Source: Caulobacteraceae bacterium (GTDB lineage: Bacteria; Pseudomonadota; Alphaproteobacteria; Caulobacterales; Caulobacteraceae). Taken from it: 64,000 nucleotides of DNA. Below the pieces are notes generated by a model, which saw nothing but the letters and a program-made list of their open reading frames with translations, made no database searches and was not told the DNA's origin. The stretch lies in NCBI GenBank assembly GCA_027452265.1, contig DAIDGR010000041.1, positions 1-64,000 of the forward strand, written 5' to 3'. Every line of letters starts with the position of its first letter. Position 1 is the first letter of the stretch. The position numbers and the translations under genes were made by a program. Positions 55,801 through 62,939 of this stretch are shown here, piece by piece.

Positions 55801-56366
55801 AGGGCGGCATCGGCGGGGCCTTCTTCAACCAGCAGCGCACCTTCGTGAATGCGGGGACGGAGCTTCTGGCCCACGCGGTCTGGGATGCGTTCATCTATCA
55901 GGGGCACGTGGGCGTGACCTACGAGCAGAAGATCGCCAACGGCTATTATGTGCGTCCGAGACTGGCCCTGGACTATCTGGCCATGAACCAGGCGGCATAC
56001 ACCGAGACGGGCGGCGGCAACGGGTTCGACCTCGCCGTGGACTCGCACATGAGCAACCGCATGACCGGGACGGCGGAGATCACTCTGGGCCATGCCTGGG
56101 GCAAGGACGCCTGGGTGCGGACCGAGCTCAACCTTGGCTATATCGATGTGCTCTATGGGAACATCGGGGACACGGTGGCGAGCTTCGTGGGCGGCGGTGC
56201 GCCCTTCAGCGTCGCCCCCGACGCGAGCCAGGGCGGCTGGGGCGTCGTCGGTTTTGCGATCAAGGCGGGCTCAGCCTCATCCTATTTCGCGCTCTATGGC
56301 GATCTCGAATATCGCAACGGCGAGCAGATCTACGACATCGGGCTCGAGGGACGCTCCATCTTCTGA
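52884..56366 (+). CDS. Autotransporter with beta-helix passenger and CBM5/12-like module
   Basis: A 1160-residue type Va autotransporter. The signal peptide MTRTKLAAAAAVAPLILAVA ends at AHAQ. The passenger has glycine/asparagine-rich beta-helix repeats such as GVTVSGNNSYGVNIESPITG and GSQGVVINGAVGG. Near residue 310 DLDGNGVPDAQ resembles a calcium-binding loop. Near residues 560-606 (54561-54702) YTTGAFVSYQGNVYQSV with PTAWRTIG matches the pattern of chitin/cellulose-binding CBM5/12 modules. The last 280 residues form the outer-membrane barrel, ending in phenylalanine (GLEGRSIF). ATG at 52863 is an alternative start, adding seven residues. Likely an adhesin or surface glycan binder; binding is inference. 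Confidence 0.9.
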   Translation: MTRTKLAAAAAVAPLILAVAAHAQTTTITSSVKTPVATATANNGQPANVDVAAGGSIGVVTAGQTAATLNSNNNLSLEGELGSTDLNGTTGANLVAGNTGSFTDIGSILMTESYTANTDFNTGLLTGPFAQGSNRTGILVNGSGVLTGSVVMTGGVTVSGNNSYGVNIESPITGGFTMVTVSPTTFTSSTAVTVGAGSITILGSNSVGFYVAPTGGIGGNLNLSAVNVTGTGSQGVVINGAVGGAINLSGAVTVTGYRTTSRSTISQIESIYTAAELTQGGAGVTIGGPAAGGLIISAPPVVLSATNPDLDGNGVPDAQQGTGSISSYGSAPALVIGTPGQNGGLGLLGPGTGASKANTYGFVNQGSITADGVFDPVTTPALTSVIPATAVIIGTGSTAYTDVIQGGIDNEGSIGAQAYQANALAVHFLAGGQTPLIVNNGQISAISTQQTNEAAGYAPVTAYGILIDQGAVVNSIVNNGGITASVNGYGGAGASEIGAIVDRSGTLTSVVNTGTISGRPVQTVITSPMPVSAEIAIDMSQGTAPQSLTQTSNPALPASSPYNQANTYTTGAFVSYQGNVYQSVTTVTTGQDPIDYPTAWRTIGALTPSISGDLYFGNGGTTITVNTGTISAGTINLGTGVNTLTVAGASGAGPTGASVTGVIEEGALTATGHSSLTLNVNNGTLSDLNPNVITAKSVNVGSGGLLLVAADPANGTNTRFVTSGASTFASGAQLGLTLISLPNQLQQTFVVLQTAGSGTLSVGGFGSGAVVTNAPFLFSATPTYTPIGSQGGGELSLTVTEKTAQQLGFNTAEGDALSAVIAASSANPAIVQGLLGPTTQSGFRAVYDQLLPNQGQGLFDAIDAATQSIGEMIGTNPNNGRESPGTSLWVQEVNENVSRTNVNSPASYTKLVGIVAGLEHMGEGGGAFGATLSFMNGNELPQVEQQGSGATVQVLEGSLYYRRAIGGLTLDAQGGIGGAFFNQQRTFVNAGTELLAHAVWDAFIYQGHVGVTYEQKIANGYYVRPRLALDYLAMNQAAYTETGGGNGFDLAVDSHMSNRMTGTAEITLGHAWGKDAWVRTELNLGYIDVLYGNIGDTVASFVGGGAPFSVAPDASQGGWGVVGFAIKAGSASSYFALYGDLEYRNGEQIYDIGLEGRSIF

Positions 56367-56406
56367 CCTCGCACACGAACAAGGCCCTGGAAGGCCGGAG
56401 GCGGAC

Positions 56407-57255
56407 TTGAAATTCGCGGACGCCCTGAAGGCCTATGAGCGTTTCGAGTTCACCGATCCGCAAGGACGATGGACGCGTCCGGTCTGGCGGCGCGGCGCCG
56501 GTCCCGCCGTGATCGTCATCCACGAAATGCCGGGTCTGCACCCCCTGGTGATCCGCTTTGGCGATCGCCTGGCCCAGGCGGGCATGACCGTGTTCCTGCC
56601 CAGCCTGTTCGGCGAGCCGGGTCGACCGGTCAGCCTGGGCTATGCGGCCGGAGAGCTTTTCAAGGGCATTTGCATAAGGCGGGAGTTCAATGTCTGGGCG
56701 CACGATCGCTCAAGTCCGATCGTCGACTGGCTGCGCGCCCTGGCCAGCTTTGCCCACGACGCCTGCGGCGGACGTGGGGTGGGCGCCGTGGGCATGTGCT
56801 TTACCGGCAACTTCGCCCTGGCGATGATGACCGAGCCGGCCGTGGTGGCGCCGGTCCTGTCACAGCCGTCCCTGCCCATGGGGCTTGGCCGCGCCCGGGC
56901 CCTGGGTCTGTCCTCCGACGAAATTGCCTGCGCCCGGAGACGCTTTGAGGCGGAGGGTCTCAGCGGGATGGCGCTCCGGTTCAAGAGCGATATCGCCGTT
57001 CCGGACGGGCGCTTCGAGGCCCTGGACGGGGCATTCGGCCCCTATATGGAGCGGATCGAGCTCGAGGATTCTGACGCAGGCGGTGATGGCCGGATGCGAC
57101 CACACTCGGTCCTGACCCTTCACCTCAGCGAGGACCCCAAGGGCGCCACAAAGGAGGCCGAACAGCGTGTCATCGCCTTTCTCAAGGCGCGGACGGCGGG
57201 CCTCCCCTGGCCCCCGGCCAAGGCCGGCCGAAGGGCCGCCGCAAGGCCGGGCTGA
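56407..57255 (+). CDS. Dienelactone hydrolase family protein
   Basis: A 282-residue alpha/beta hydrolase. The DLH nucleophile is a cysteine in GAVGMCFTGNFALAM, and the family glutamate is in VIVIHEMPGLHP, the position that interacts with the cysteine in clcD. Later residues supply the histidine in TLHLSEDP-like tail segments less clearly. The start is TTG at 56407, chosen because GGAGGCGG lies just upstream; longer in-frame versions overlap the autotransporter. Such enzymes open lactones in aromatic degradation or act as general esterases. The lipoprotein gene starts 10 bases downstream. Confidence 0.85.
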   Translation: MKFADALKAYERFEFTDPQGRWTRPVWRRGAGPAVIVIHEMPGLHPLVIRFGDRLAQAGMTVFLPSLFGEPGRPVSLGYAAGELFKGICIRREFNVWAHDRSSPIVDWLRALASFAHDACGGRGVGAVGMCFTGNFALAMMTEPAVVAPVLSQPSLPMGLGRARALGLSSDEIACARRRFEAEGLSGMALRFKSDIAVPDGRFEALDGAFGPYMERIELEDSDAGGDGRMRPHSVLTLHLSEDPKGATKEAEQRVIAFLKARTAGLPWPPAKAGRRAAARPG

Positions 57256-57265
57256 GCGCTCGCGG

Positions 57266-57781
57266 ATGCGCGCCTTACGGTCAGGGGTCGGGCTTGCGTG
57301 CGCCGCGCTTGCGACCTTGCAAGCCTGCGCGACGCCTGAACGCCTGGCCGCGGCGGGGGATATTCATGCCCTCCTGGTCTCGATTCGCGATGACGATCGC
57401 GCGGGATTTGACGCTCACATCGACCGGACCGCCCTCGAGGCGGAGGTCCAGGCTGTGCTGATGCGCCGGGCGGCGCGCCTTGGAGCCGCCGGCACGGGTC
57501 TGGGCGTCATGGCGTCCGGCCCCCTGGCGCACGCCGCGGGAACGCTGCTGCTGCGTCCGGACACATTCCGGGCGATGGCCTATGCCTATGGCTACCAGCC
57601 CGGCGCCCCCTTGCCCCACACGCTCGCCCTGGCGACGGCGCTAAGGCCGTCCGGATCCGATCAGGTCTGCGCCGTCGCGCCACGGACGGGCGCCTGCCTC
57701 TTGACCTTTGCCCGCGAGGACGGAGTGTGGCGCCTGGTGGCGTTCGACGCCCATCGCATCCTCGACGGCGCCCCGTCTTAG
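57266..57781 (+). CDS. Lipoprotein with DUF2939-like pattern
   Basis: A 171-residue exported protein. The N-terminus MRALRSGVGLACAALATLQAC gives a lipobox (LQAC) with the lipidated cysteine followed by ATPERLAA. The mature part starts DIHALLVSIRDDDRAGFDAHIDRTALEAEVQ, shown here only in part, a pattern like DUF2939, in which a helix-rich domain precedes a short beta end (CLLTFAREDGVWRLVAF). ATG at 57266; frame extension upstream lies inside the hydrolase gene. Membrane-anchored periplasmic function is unknown. Confidence 0.75.
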   Translation: MRALRSGVGLACAALATLQACATPERLAAAGDIHALLVSIRDDDRAGFDAHIDRTALEAEVQAVLMRRAARLGAAGTGLGVMASGPLAHAAGTLLLRPDTFRAMAYAYGYQPGAPLPHTLALATALRPSGSDQVCAVAPRTGACLLTFAREDGVWRLVAFDAHRILDGAPS

Positions 57782-57836
57782 CCCGTCTTGGCGCAACGCC
57801 GCCCGCGCCCCGCAGAACCCGTCAGGGACCCGTCTC

Positions 57837-58406
57837 ATGAGCCGCCCCGCCCTCTTCCGCGCCCTAAGTCTCATGCTGGTCCTGGCCTTGGCCCTGGCGG
57901 CCGGATCCGCCGAGGCGCGACGGCACGTCTATTCCTACGATCCCGCCGATCCAGCGACCACCAAGGCCACCGGGCCGGTGACCCTCGACCTCGCCGACAA
58001 CATTCTGGGCGTGGTGACGGTGTTCGACCTTCGCTCGACCGTAGCCGAGGCCAGCGCCGATCTTCGCCGGGCCCCGCCTCGCGACCTGGGTCCGGGCGGG
58101 ATCGAGCGGCTGACCGGTCCGCATTCGGGCCTTGGCGCCCTGTACGCCATCGCGCCGGGCGAGCAAGGCAGCCAGCTCATCGACGCCCTGTGCCCGGGCT
58201 CCAAACGCGCCTGGCTCGCCATCGGCCATGTAGGGTTTGACGAGGATTTGAAGATCGCCGTGATCGGCGATCACGGTCCGGGCGCGCCCACGCACCTCTG
58301 CCAGAAGCTGGCCTACACCTTCCATGGCGAGTGGGCGATCCCTCCCACGGGCCCCAAGATCGACGAGCGCGGCCTGGTGCGCCGTCACTTCCCCGGCGGC
58401 CCTTAG
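57837..58406 (+). CDS. Secreted protein of unknown function
   Basis: A 189-residue exported protein I do not recognise. The signal peptide LMLVLALALAAGSAEA is cleaved before RRHVYSYDP. The mature part contains VTLDLADNILGVVTVFDLRST, GHVGFDEDLKIAVIGDHGP and two cysteines (IDALCPGS and THLCQKLAY) that may pair in the periplasm. The tail reads PKIDERGLVRRHFPGGP. ATG at 57837 with AGGGA upstream. It follows the lipoprotein gene by 55 bases in the same direction, and a 114-bp tandem repeat begins 11 bases after its stop. Confidence 0.75.
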   Translation: MSRPALFRALSLMLVLALALAAGSAEARRHVYSYDPADPATTKATGPVTLDLADNILGVVTVFDLRSTVAEASADLRRAPPRDLGPGGIERLTGPHSGLGALYAIAPGEQGSQLIDALCPGSKRAWLAIGHVGFDEDLKIAVIGDHGPGAPTHLCQKLAYTFHGEWAIPPTGPKIDERGLVRRHFPGGP

Positions 58407-58417
58407 GTTGGGGCCCG

Positions 58418-58645
58418 CTGGAGTGCGTTGCGTTTGGACCGAACCAACCCGGCCCTTCGCAATGCGCTCAAGGCCTCTAAGCCCGAGCCCGATTCAGCGC
58501 TTTCGCGGAGTCCGCAAAAGCGCATCGTGCTCTGGAGCGCGTTGCGTTTGGACGGAACCAGCCCGGCGCGTCGCAACGCGCTCAAGGACTCTAAGACCGA
58601 GCCCGATTCAGCGTCCTCGCGGAGTCCGCGAAAACGCATCGTGCT
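58418..58645. repeat. Two tandem copies of a 114-bp double-hairpin repeat
   Basis: Copies at 58418-58531 and 58532-58645 agree at about 89% (13 differences by eye). Each copy holds a 12-bp inverted repeat (58421-58432/58458-58469 with two G-T wobbles; 58535-58546/58572-58583 perfect) and a second imperfect hairpin (58497-58509/58511-58523). Each contains GATTC and GAGTC, and copy 2 also GACTC, so five GANTC sites in 228 bases. It fills the gap between converging genes and could serve as a bidirectional transcript end. Open frames through it are not genes. Confidence 0.85.
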
Positions 58646-58651
58646 CTGGCG

Positions 58652-59431
58652 TCACGCGTTAAGGAGGCGCGCGGCGATGGCCTCACAGCGTTGCGGACCG
58701 ACGCCCAGAACCTCGGCGAAATAGGCCTCCAGCGACATTCGCGCCTCGATGGCGGCGAAGGCCGCTTCGAGATAGTCGGCGTGCACGCCCAGACAGACCC
58801 GCAGGGCCGCGTCCGTCGGCGTTCGGCCGGTCAGGTCGCGGATATAGGCGGCCATCAGTGGGGTTCGCATTTCGATCCGCGCCGCCTGGTTGGTCGCCAG
58901 ATAGTCTTGCATGAGGTCGTCTTCGGCGACGCCCAGGAGACGGTGGGTCAGGGCGGCGAGAATGCCGGTTCGATCCTTGCCGGCCGCGCAATGAATCAGC
59001 ACCGGCCCCTTGATCTCCTCGAGCGAGGCGAAATAGCGCGCGAACAGATCGTGGTGGCAGGGCTCGAACACCGCATCGCGGTAATAGCCGACCAGGAAAT
59101 CGTGGAACGAGCCCGGGCTCAGATCCGAGGTCTGGACGTGCTCCAGCCAGCTATCAGGACGGTCTTCGTCGGACGAGATCACCGCAGCGGCGAATCCTTC
59201 GGGCCGGCGTGACGGGGCCCGCTCCCGCTCGACGCGACGGCGCAGGTCGACCACCAGGGCGAGATCCAGCCCAGCCAGAGCCTCCAGATCCGCGTCCGTG
59301 GCGCCATGATGGTTGGCCGAGCGCAGAAGCACGCCGCGGCGCACCCGACGCCCATCGGCGACCGCGTAACCTCCATAATCCCGGAAGTTGTCCACGCCCT
59401 CGAGGCGCGGAATCTCTAAGACCGCCCGCAT
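58652..59431 (-). CDS. Tyrosine-protein phosphatase (MptpB/DSP-like)
   Basis: A 259-residue phosphatase with the CX5R loop in LIHCAAGKDRTGILAAL. The N-terminal GVDNFRDYGGYAVADGRRVRRG is the family signature of the Y_phosphatase3/MptpB group. The GKD form of the loop, in which lysine and aspartate follow, is known from MptpB-like enzymes that also act on phosphoinositides. ATG at 59431 is chosen; the frame is open upstream but overlaps the nrdB end on the same strand with an Arg-rich leader. The stop lies 6 bases beyond the tandem repeat. Target unknown. Confidence 0.88.
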   Translation of the reverse strand: MRAVLEIPRLEGVDNFRDYGGYAVADGRRVRRGVLLRSANHHGATDADLEALAGLDLALVVDLRRRVERERAPSRRPEGFAAAVISSDEDRPDSWLEHVQTSDLSPGSFHDFLVGYYRDAVFEPCHHDLFARYFASLEEIKGPVLIHCAAGKDRTGILAALTHRLLGVAEDDLMQDYLATNQAARIEMRTPLMAAYIRDLTGRTPTDAALRVCLGVHADYLEAAFAAIEARMSLEAYFAEVLGVGPQRCEAIAARLLNA

Positions 59432-59519
59432 CCAGATCTTCTTAGCCGTCCGTGATGACGATTCGAAGACCCGATGGTGGGGGATCCGCCTGACGCCGCC
59501 CCGTCGGGAACCGGCGCTG

Positions 59520-60548
59520 TCAGTGGGTCGCGGCCGCCTCCCGGCGGCGCTGCATGAGGCGGTCAAATTCCGACCACACACCCGACCCGCCGTGCCACTC
59601 GCCGCGCGTCGCGGCCTTGGAGTACTCCGTGGACCGCGCTTCGAAGAAGTTGGCGTGCTCGACGCCCGACAACAGGCTCTGCAGCCAGGGCAGCGGGTTT
59701 TCGCTCACCTGATAGACGGGCGGCAGGGAGAGTTGCCGCAGCCGCCAGTCGGCCACGAAGCGGATATATTGCTTGATATCGTCAGGCGTCATGCCCTGCA
59801 CCTCGCCGGCCTCGAAGGCGAGGTCGATGAAGCGATCCTCAAGCCCGACCACGGTCTTGCAGCAGTCGACGATGTCGTCGGCCACGGCCTTGGTCACCGC
59901 CCCGGTCTCCGCATTGAAGGCATGATAAAGCTTGACCATGCCCTCGCAGTGCAGGCTCTCGTCACGCACACTCCAGCTGACGATCTGTCCCATGCCCTTC
60001 ATCTTGTTGAAGCGCGGAAAGTTCATCAGCATGGCGAAGCTGGCGAACAGTTGCAGCCCCTCGGTGAAGGCCCCGAACATGGCCAGGGTGCGGGCGACAT
60101 CGGCGTGGGTGTCGACGCCGAAGGCCTGCATGTAGTCGTGCTTGGCCTTGAGGGCCTCGAGCTCCATGAAGGCGGAAAACTCGGTCTCCGGCATGCCGAT
60201 GGTTTCGAGCAGCAGGGCGTAGGCGGCGATATGGATCGTCTCCATGTTGGAGAAGGCCGCCAGCATCATCTTCACCTCGGTCGGGCGGAAGACGCGGGCA
60301 TAACGCTCCATATAGTTCTCGTTCACCTCGACATCGGACTGGGTGAAGAAGCGGAAGATCTGGGTGAGCAGATTGCGCTCACGATCGTTGAGTTTGGTCG
60401 CCCAGTCCTTGCAGTCCTCGCCGAGCGGCACCTCTTCCGGCATCCAGTGCACCTGCTGCTGGCGCTTCCAGAAGTCATAGGCCCAGGGATAGCGGAACGG
60501 CTTGTAACCGTGCGACGGGGTCAACAGGCCAGGCAGAGCGCGGGACAT
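59520..60548 (-). CDS. nrdB: Class Ia ribonucleotide reductase, beta (radical) subunit
   Basis: A 342-residue subunit that holds the di-iron site and tyrosyl radical used by NrdA. Iron ligands are visible in QSDVEVNENY, METIH, FTEGLQLF and RDESLHCEGM, and the radical tyrosine is four residues after the histidine in ETIHIAAY, so this is a tyrosyl-radical type rather than a Phe-substituted one. The tyrosine in STEYSKA may serve the radical path. The tail is short. ATG at 60548 follows GAGG; an upstream extension would cross the NrdR-like sites. No ATP-cone is fused. It lies 55 kb from nrdA. Confidence 0.96.
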   Translation of the reverse strand: MSRALPGLLTPSHGYKPFRYPWAYDFWKRQQQVHWMPEEVPLGEDCKDWATKLNDRERNLLTQIFRFFTQSDVEVNENYMERYARVFRPTEVKMMLAAFSNMETIHIAAYALLLETIGMPETEFSAFMELEALKAKHDYMQAFGVDTHADVARTLAMFGAFTEGLQLFASFAMLMNFPRFNKMKGMGQIVSWSVRDESLHCEGMVKLYHAFNAETGAVTKAVADDIVDCCKTVVGLEDRFIDLAFEAGEVQGMTPDDIKQYIRFVADWRLRQLSLPPVYQVSENPLPWLQSLLSGVEHANFFEARSTEYSKAATRGEWHGGSGVWSEFDRLMQRRREAAATH

Positions 60549-60598
60549 GGGAGCCTCGGATTGGCGACGCGAACGCCAGTGGTAACCCGGGTTTGGCC

Positions 60599-60608
60599 CC
60601 ACATCTAG
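60599..60608. promoter_or_regulatory. NrdR-box-like site A upstream of nrdB
   Basis: CCACATCTAG matches 7 of 10 positions of the palindromic NrdR core, 50 bases before the nrdB start. It lies inside CCAC-ATCTA-GTGG, a good local palindrome. Start-to-start distance to the second site is 31 bp. Confidence 0.5.
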
Positions 60609-60614
60609 TGGGTG

Positions 60615-60623
60615 TTATCCCCA
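60615..60623. promoter_or_regulatory. DnaA-box-like site between the nrdB NrdR-like sites
   Basis: TTATCCCCA matches 8 of 9 positions of TTATCCACA. DnaA is known to affect nrdAB in E. coli; whether it does here is untested. Confidence 0.35.
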
Positions 60624-60629
60624 GGCCCG

Positions 60630-60639
60630 CAATATCCTG
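60630..60639. promoter_or_regulatory. NrdR-box-like site B upstream of nrdB
   Basis: CAATATCCTG matches 8 of 10 core positions and lies 31 bp from site A, the same pair spacing (31-32 bp) as at nrdA. Confidence 0.6.
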
Positions 60640-60647
60640 TGGGAGCC

Positions 60648-62072
60648 TCAATCCTGCATGGCGTAGATCTTCACCAGATCGAACAGGAAGTCGCGCCCTT
60701 TGTAGAGCGAGCTGACCCGGATACGCTCGTTCAGGCCGTGCACGCCATTGCCATCCGGGTCGCCGAACATGCCGGTGACGCCATAGGTCGGAATGCCCAC
60801 GGGCGTCAGAAACGCGCCGTCTGTGGCGCCCGGCTGGAGGACGGGGATCACCGGCACGCCTGGCCAGATCCTGGCCGCGACCGTGGTGATGGGCCCCATG
60901 ATCTGGGGCGTCAGGGGCGGCGCCGCCTTCATCACCTCGCTGCGATGATCGGGCATGGTGATGCTGATCTTGGGATCGTCGACGAGGGAGATGAGGGTCT
61001 GTTGCACCTCCTCCGGCGTGGTTCCCGGGAAAATCCGGCAATTCACATTGGCCATGGCCCGTTGCGGCAGGGCGTTGGTGGCGTGGCCCCCCTGAAGCAT
61101 GGTGGCGACGCAGGTGGTGTGCAGCATGCCGTTATATCCCGGGTCCGACTCCACCTCCTTGGCCGCCTCGGCGTCGTGCGGATCGGTCGCCACCGCCTTC
61201 ATCGCCGCGCCCATCTGACCGCCGACCAGCGGGCTCATGGCCATGAAGAAGGCGCGGGAGGAGTCGGTCGTCTCCACCGGGAATTGATACTGGCTGATCC
61301 GCAGAAGGCCCGCCGCCAGGTGATAGATCGCATTGTCCGGCGTGGGGCGCGAGGAGTGACCGCCTGGATTGGTGACCACCAGTTCGTAGTCCTGAGGGAA
61401 CTTCTCCCCGGCCTGGACATTCAGCGCGATCGGCCGGCCCTCCGCGTCGAGGCGCCCGCCAGCCCCCTCATTAAGCGCAAAGGCGGCGTCGATCAGGGCC
61501 CTCTCGTGGCTGGCCAGATAGCTGGCGCCGTTGAACGCACTGGCCGTCTCCTCACCGCAGGTCAGGGCCATCTTGATGTCGCGCCGAGGCTTGAACCCCT
61601 CGGCCTTGAGACGGCTCAGCGTGTCGACCCAGACGGCCGCCTCGGCCTTGTCGTCGGATGCCCCGCGTCCGTAGAAATAGCCGTTCTCCTCCACCAGGGT
61701 GAACGGATCCCGCGTCCAGTCGGCCCGCTTGGCCTCGACCACATCGATATGGGCCAGAAGCAGCATGGGCCGCGCCTTGGGATCGTCGCCATGCAGAATG
61801 GCGACCAGACCGCCCTCCTTGGGATGGCCCGGCGCGACGAAGGGGTGCAGGTCAGCCTCGGCGAAGCCGGCGGCGCGGAGATGGTCGGCCATGCGCCGGG
61901 CCGCCAGGGTGCAGTCGCCGTCGGACAGCTCCGTATTGGTCTCCACCAGCTCCTTGTAGAGCGCCCGGAAGGCCAGCTGGTCGGGGCGCGGGCTCACCGC
62001 GTCCGCCGCCCAGGCCGCGTGTCCGGCCAAACCCGTCGCGGCGACCAAGGCCGCGGCCATCATTCTGCGCAT
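60648..62072 (-). CDS. Secreted M20/M28-type metallopeptidase
   Basis: A 474-residue exported peptidase of the M20 family. The signal peptide ends after AGHAAWAAD. Metal ligands appear in LAHIDVVEA, RGASDDKA and LTCGEETAS, and the dimerisation insert begins around TNPGGHSSRPTPDNA. Loss-of-acidic ligands is not seen, so it should be active on peptides or acylated amino acids in the periplasm. ATG at 62072 follows GGGGGGAATGGG; an ATG at 62096 gives a leader before the signal peptide. It lies upstream of nrdB on the same strand with 99 bases between. Confidence 0.9.
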   Translation of the reverse strand: MRRMMAAALVAATGLAGHAAWAADAVSPRPDQLAFRALYKELVETNTELSDGDCTLAARRMADHLRAAGFAEADLHPFVAPGHPKEGGLVAILHGDDPKARPMLLLAHIDVVEAKRADWTRDPFTLVEENGYFYGRGASDDKAEAAVWVDTLSRLKAEGFKPRRDIKMALTCGEETASAFNGASYLASHERALIDAAFALNEGAGGRLDAEGRPIALNVQAGEKFPQDYELVVTNPGGHSSRPTPDNAIYHLAAGLLRISQYQFPVETTDSSRAFFMAMSPLVGGQMGAAMKAVATDPHDAEAAKEVESDPGYNGMLHTTCVATMLQGGHATNALPQRAMANVNCRIFPGTTPEEVQQTLISLVDDPKISITMPDHRSEVMKAAPPLTPQIMGPITTVAARIWPGVPVIPVLQPGATDGAFLTPVGIPTYGVTGMFGDPDGNGVHGLNERIRVSSLYKGRDFLFDLVKIYAMQD

Positions 62073-62172
62073 CGCCCATTCCCCCCAAATTCCCATGGCC
62101 CGATCCACGGTCCGAGCCATGAAGAGATAACCGGCGGATCAAACGCCGCCAATGGCTGGATGGCAAGGCGAC

Positions 62173-62199
62173 CCGGTCCGCGACGGAACCGCGGGCCGG
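62173..62199 (+). promoter_or_regulatory. Hairpin upstream of the Spy/CpxP-like gene
   Basis: CCGGTCCGCG and CGCGGGCCGG pair over 10 bp with one G-T wobble around the 7-base loop ACGGAAC, 55 bases before the start. It may lie in the leader mRNA. A GGAAC element inside it was tested as an EcfG-type -35 and rejected. Confidence 0.35.
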
Positions 62200-62254
62200 C
62201 GACGTTTGGGAGTCATTCCGGGGGGTGAAGCGCCTTTCAGCAAAGGAACTTCGC

Positions 62255-62827
62255 ATGAACAGCAGATGGTTCGCCGCCGCCGCGCTAGGCCTCCTCCTCG
62301 CCGGGCCCGCCCTCGCCGACGCTCAGGCCGGTCCGCCTGACGCCCCCGCCGCAGATCAGACGGGCGCCGACGGCATGGCCTCTCACGCGGGGCAAGCCCA
62401 TGGCCTTAAGGCGCTGCACGACATTCTGGGCGTCACACCGGCCCAGGAAGCCGCGTTCCAGGCCTTCGCCGCCGCCCGACGGTCCAATCGTGAGGCTTTG
62501 AGGGCGCAACATGCGGACCTCGCCGCCGAACGCGCCAAGCTTGAGTCCATGACCACGCCCGAGAGGCTCGACCTCATGGCCCAGGACATGACCGCGCGTC
62601 AGGCCGAGCAGCGTGCGCGCTTCGCCCGGATCGCCGAAGCCACCAAGGCCTTCTATGCCCAGCTGACCCCCGAGCAGAAGCGGATCATGGATGCGCTGCC
62701 CGATCTGCGCGACGGACCGGGCCATCATGGGCCGCGAGGCATGGCCCCAGGCTGGGGCGATGGCCCGCGCAACGGTGGGTCCCCACAGTCCCCCGGCGCG
62801 CCCGGCGGCGACCCCACCGCCGAGTAG
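62255..62827 (+). CDS. Spy/CpxP-like periplasmic protein
   Basis: A 190-residue exported helical protein. The signal peptide is MNSRWFAAAALGLLLAGPAL ending at ADA. The mature part is Ala/Gln/Arg-rich with one LTxxQ motif, LTPEQKRIMD, near its end, as in the Spy/CpxP family of periplasmic chaperone-like or envelope-stress proteins. Only one clear LTxxQ is seen, where two are usual. The tail is Gly/Pro/His-rich (GPGHHGPRGMAPGWGDG), which could bind metal. ATG at 62255 has AAAGGAA upstream. A strong terminator follows. Function is inferred from the motif. Confidence 0.82.
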   Translation: MNSRWFAAAALGLLLAGPALADAQAGPPDAPAADQTGADGMASHAGQAHGLKALHDILGVTPAQEAAFQAFAAARRSNREALRAQHADLAAERAKLESMTTPERLDLMAQDMTARQAEQRARFARIAEATKAFYAQLTPEQKRIMDALPDLRDGPGHHGPRGMAPGWGDGPRNGGSPQSPGAPGGDPTAE

Positions 62828-62848
62828 GAGCCGAACCCAAATCCCGGT

Positions 62849-62864
62849 CTCGTCGCAAGACGAG
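62849..62864 (+). other. GNRA-tetraloop hairpin after the Spy/CpxP-like gene
   Basis: CTCGTC-GCAA-GACGAG: a perfect 6-bp stem closed by a GNRA tetraloop, just before the terminator. It may stabilise the 3' end of the transcript. Confidence 0.5.
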
Positions 62865-62866
62865 GG

Positions 62867-62912
62867 GCCCGCCGGTCGTCCCTACCCCCCTCGGCCGGCG
62901 GGCTTTTCGTTT
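62867..62912 (+). terminator. Rho-independent terminator
   Basis: GCCCGCCGG (62867-62875) pairs perfectly with CCGGCGGGC (62895-62903) and is followed by TTTTCGTTT. It ends the Spy/CpxP-like transcript and sits between converging genes. Confidence 0.85.
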
Positions 62913-62939
62913 GCCCGCGCGGCGCCAGCGGCGAGCGTC

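Noticed and set aside
58403-58724. Short open frames on both strands through the 114-bp repeat
   Set aside because: They exist because the repeat period is a multiple of three; composition follows the repeat, with no ribosome site.
62185-62206. GGAAC ... CGTT as an EcfG-type general-stress promoter before the Spy/CpxP-like gene
   Set aside because: Spacing is only about 13 bases where 16-17 is expected.
60612-62228. 538-residue plus-strand frame opposite the M20 peptidase
   Set aside because: Antisense shadow of a gene with clear M20 metal ligands and signal peptide.
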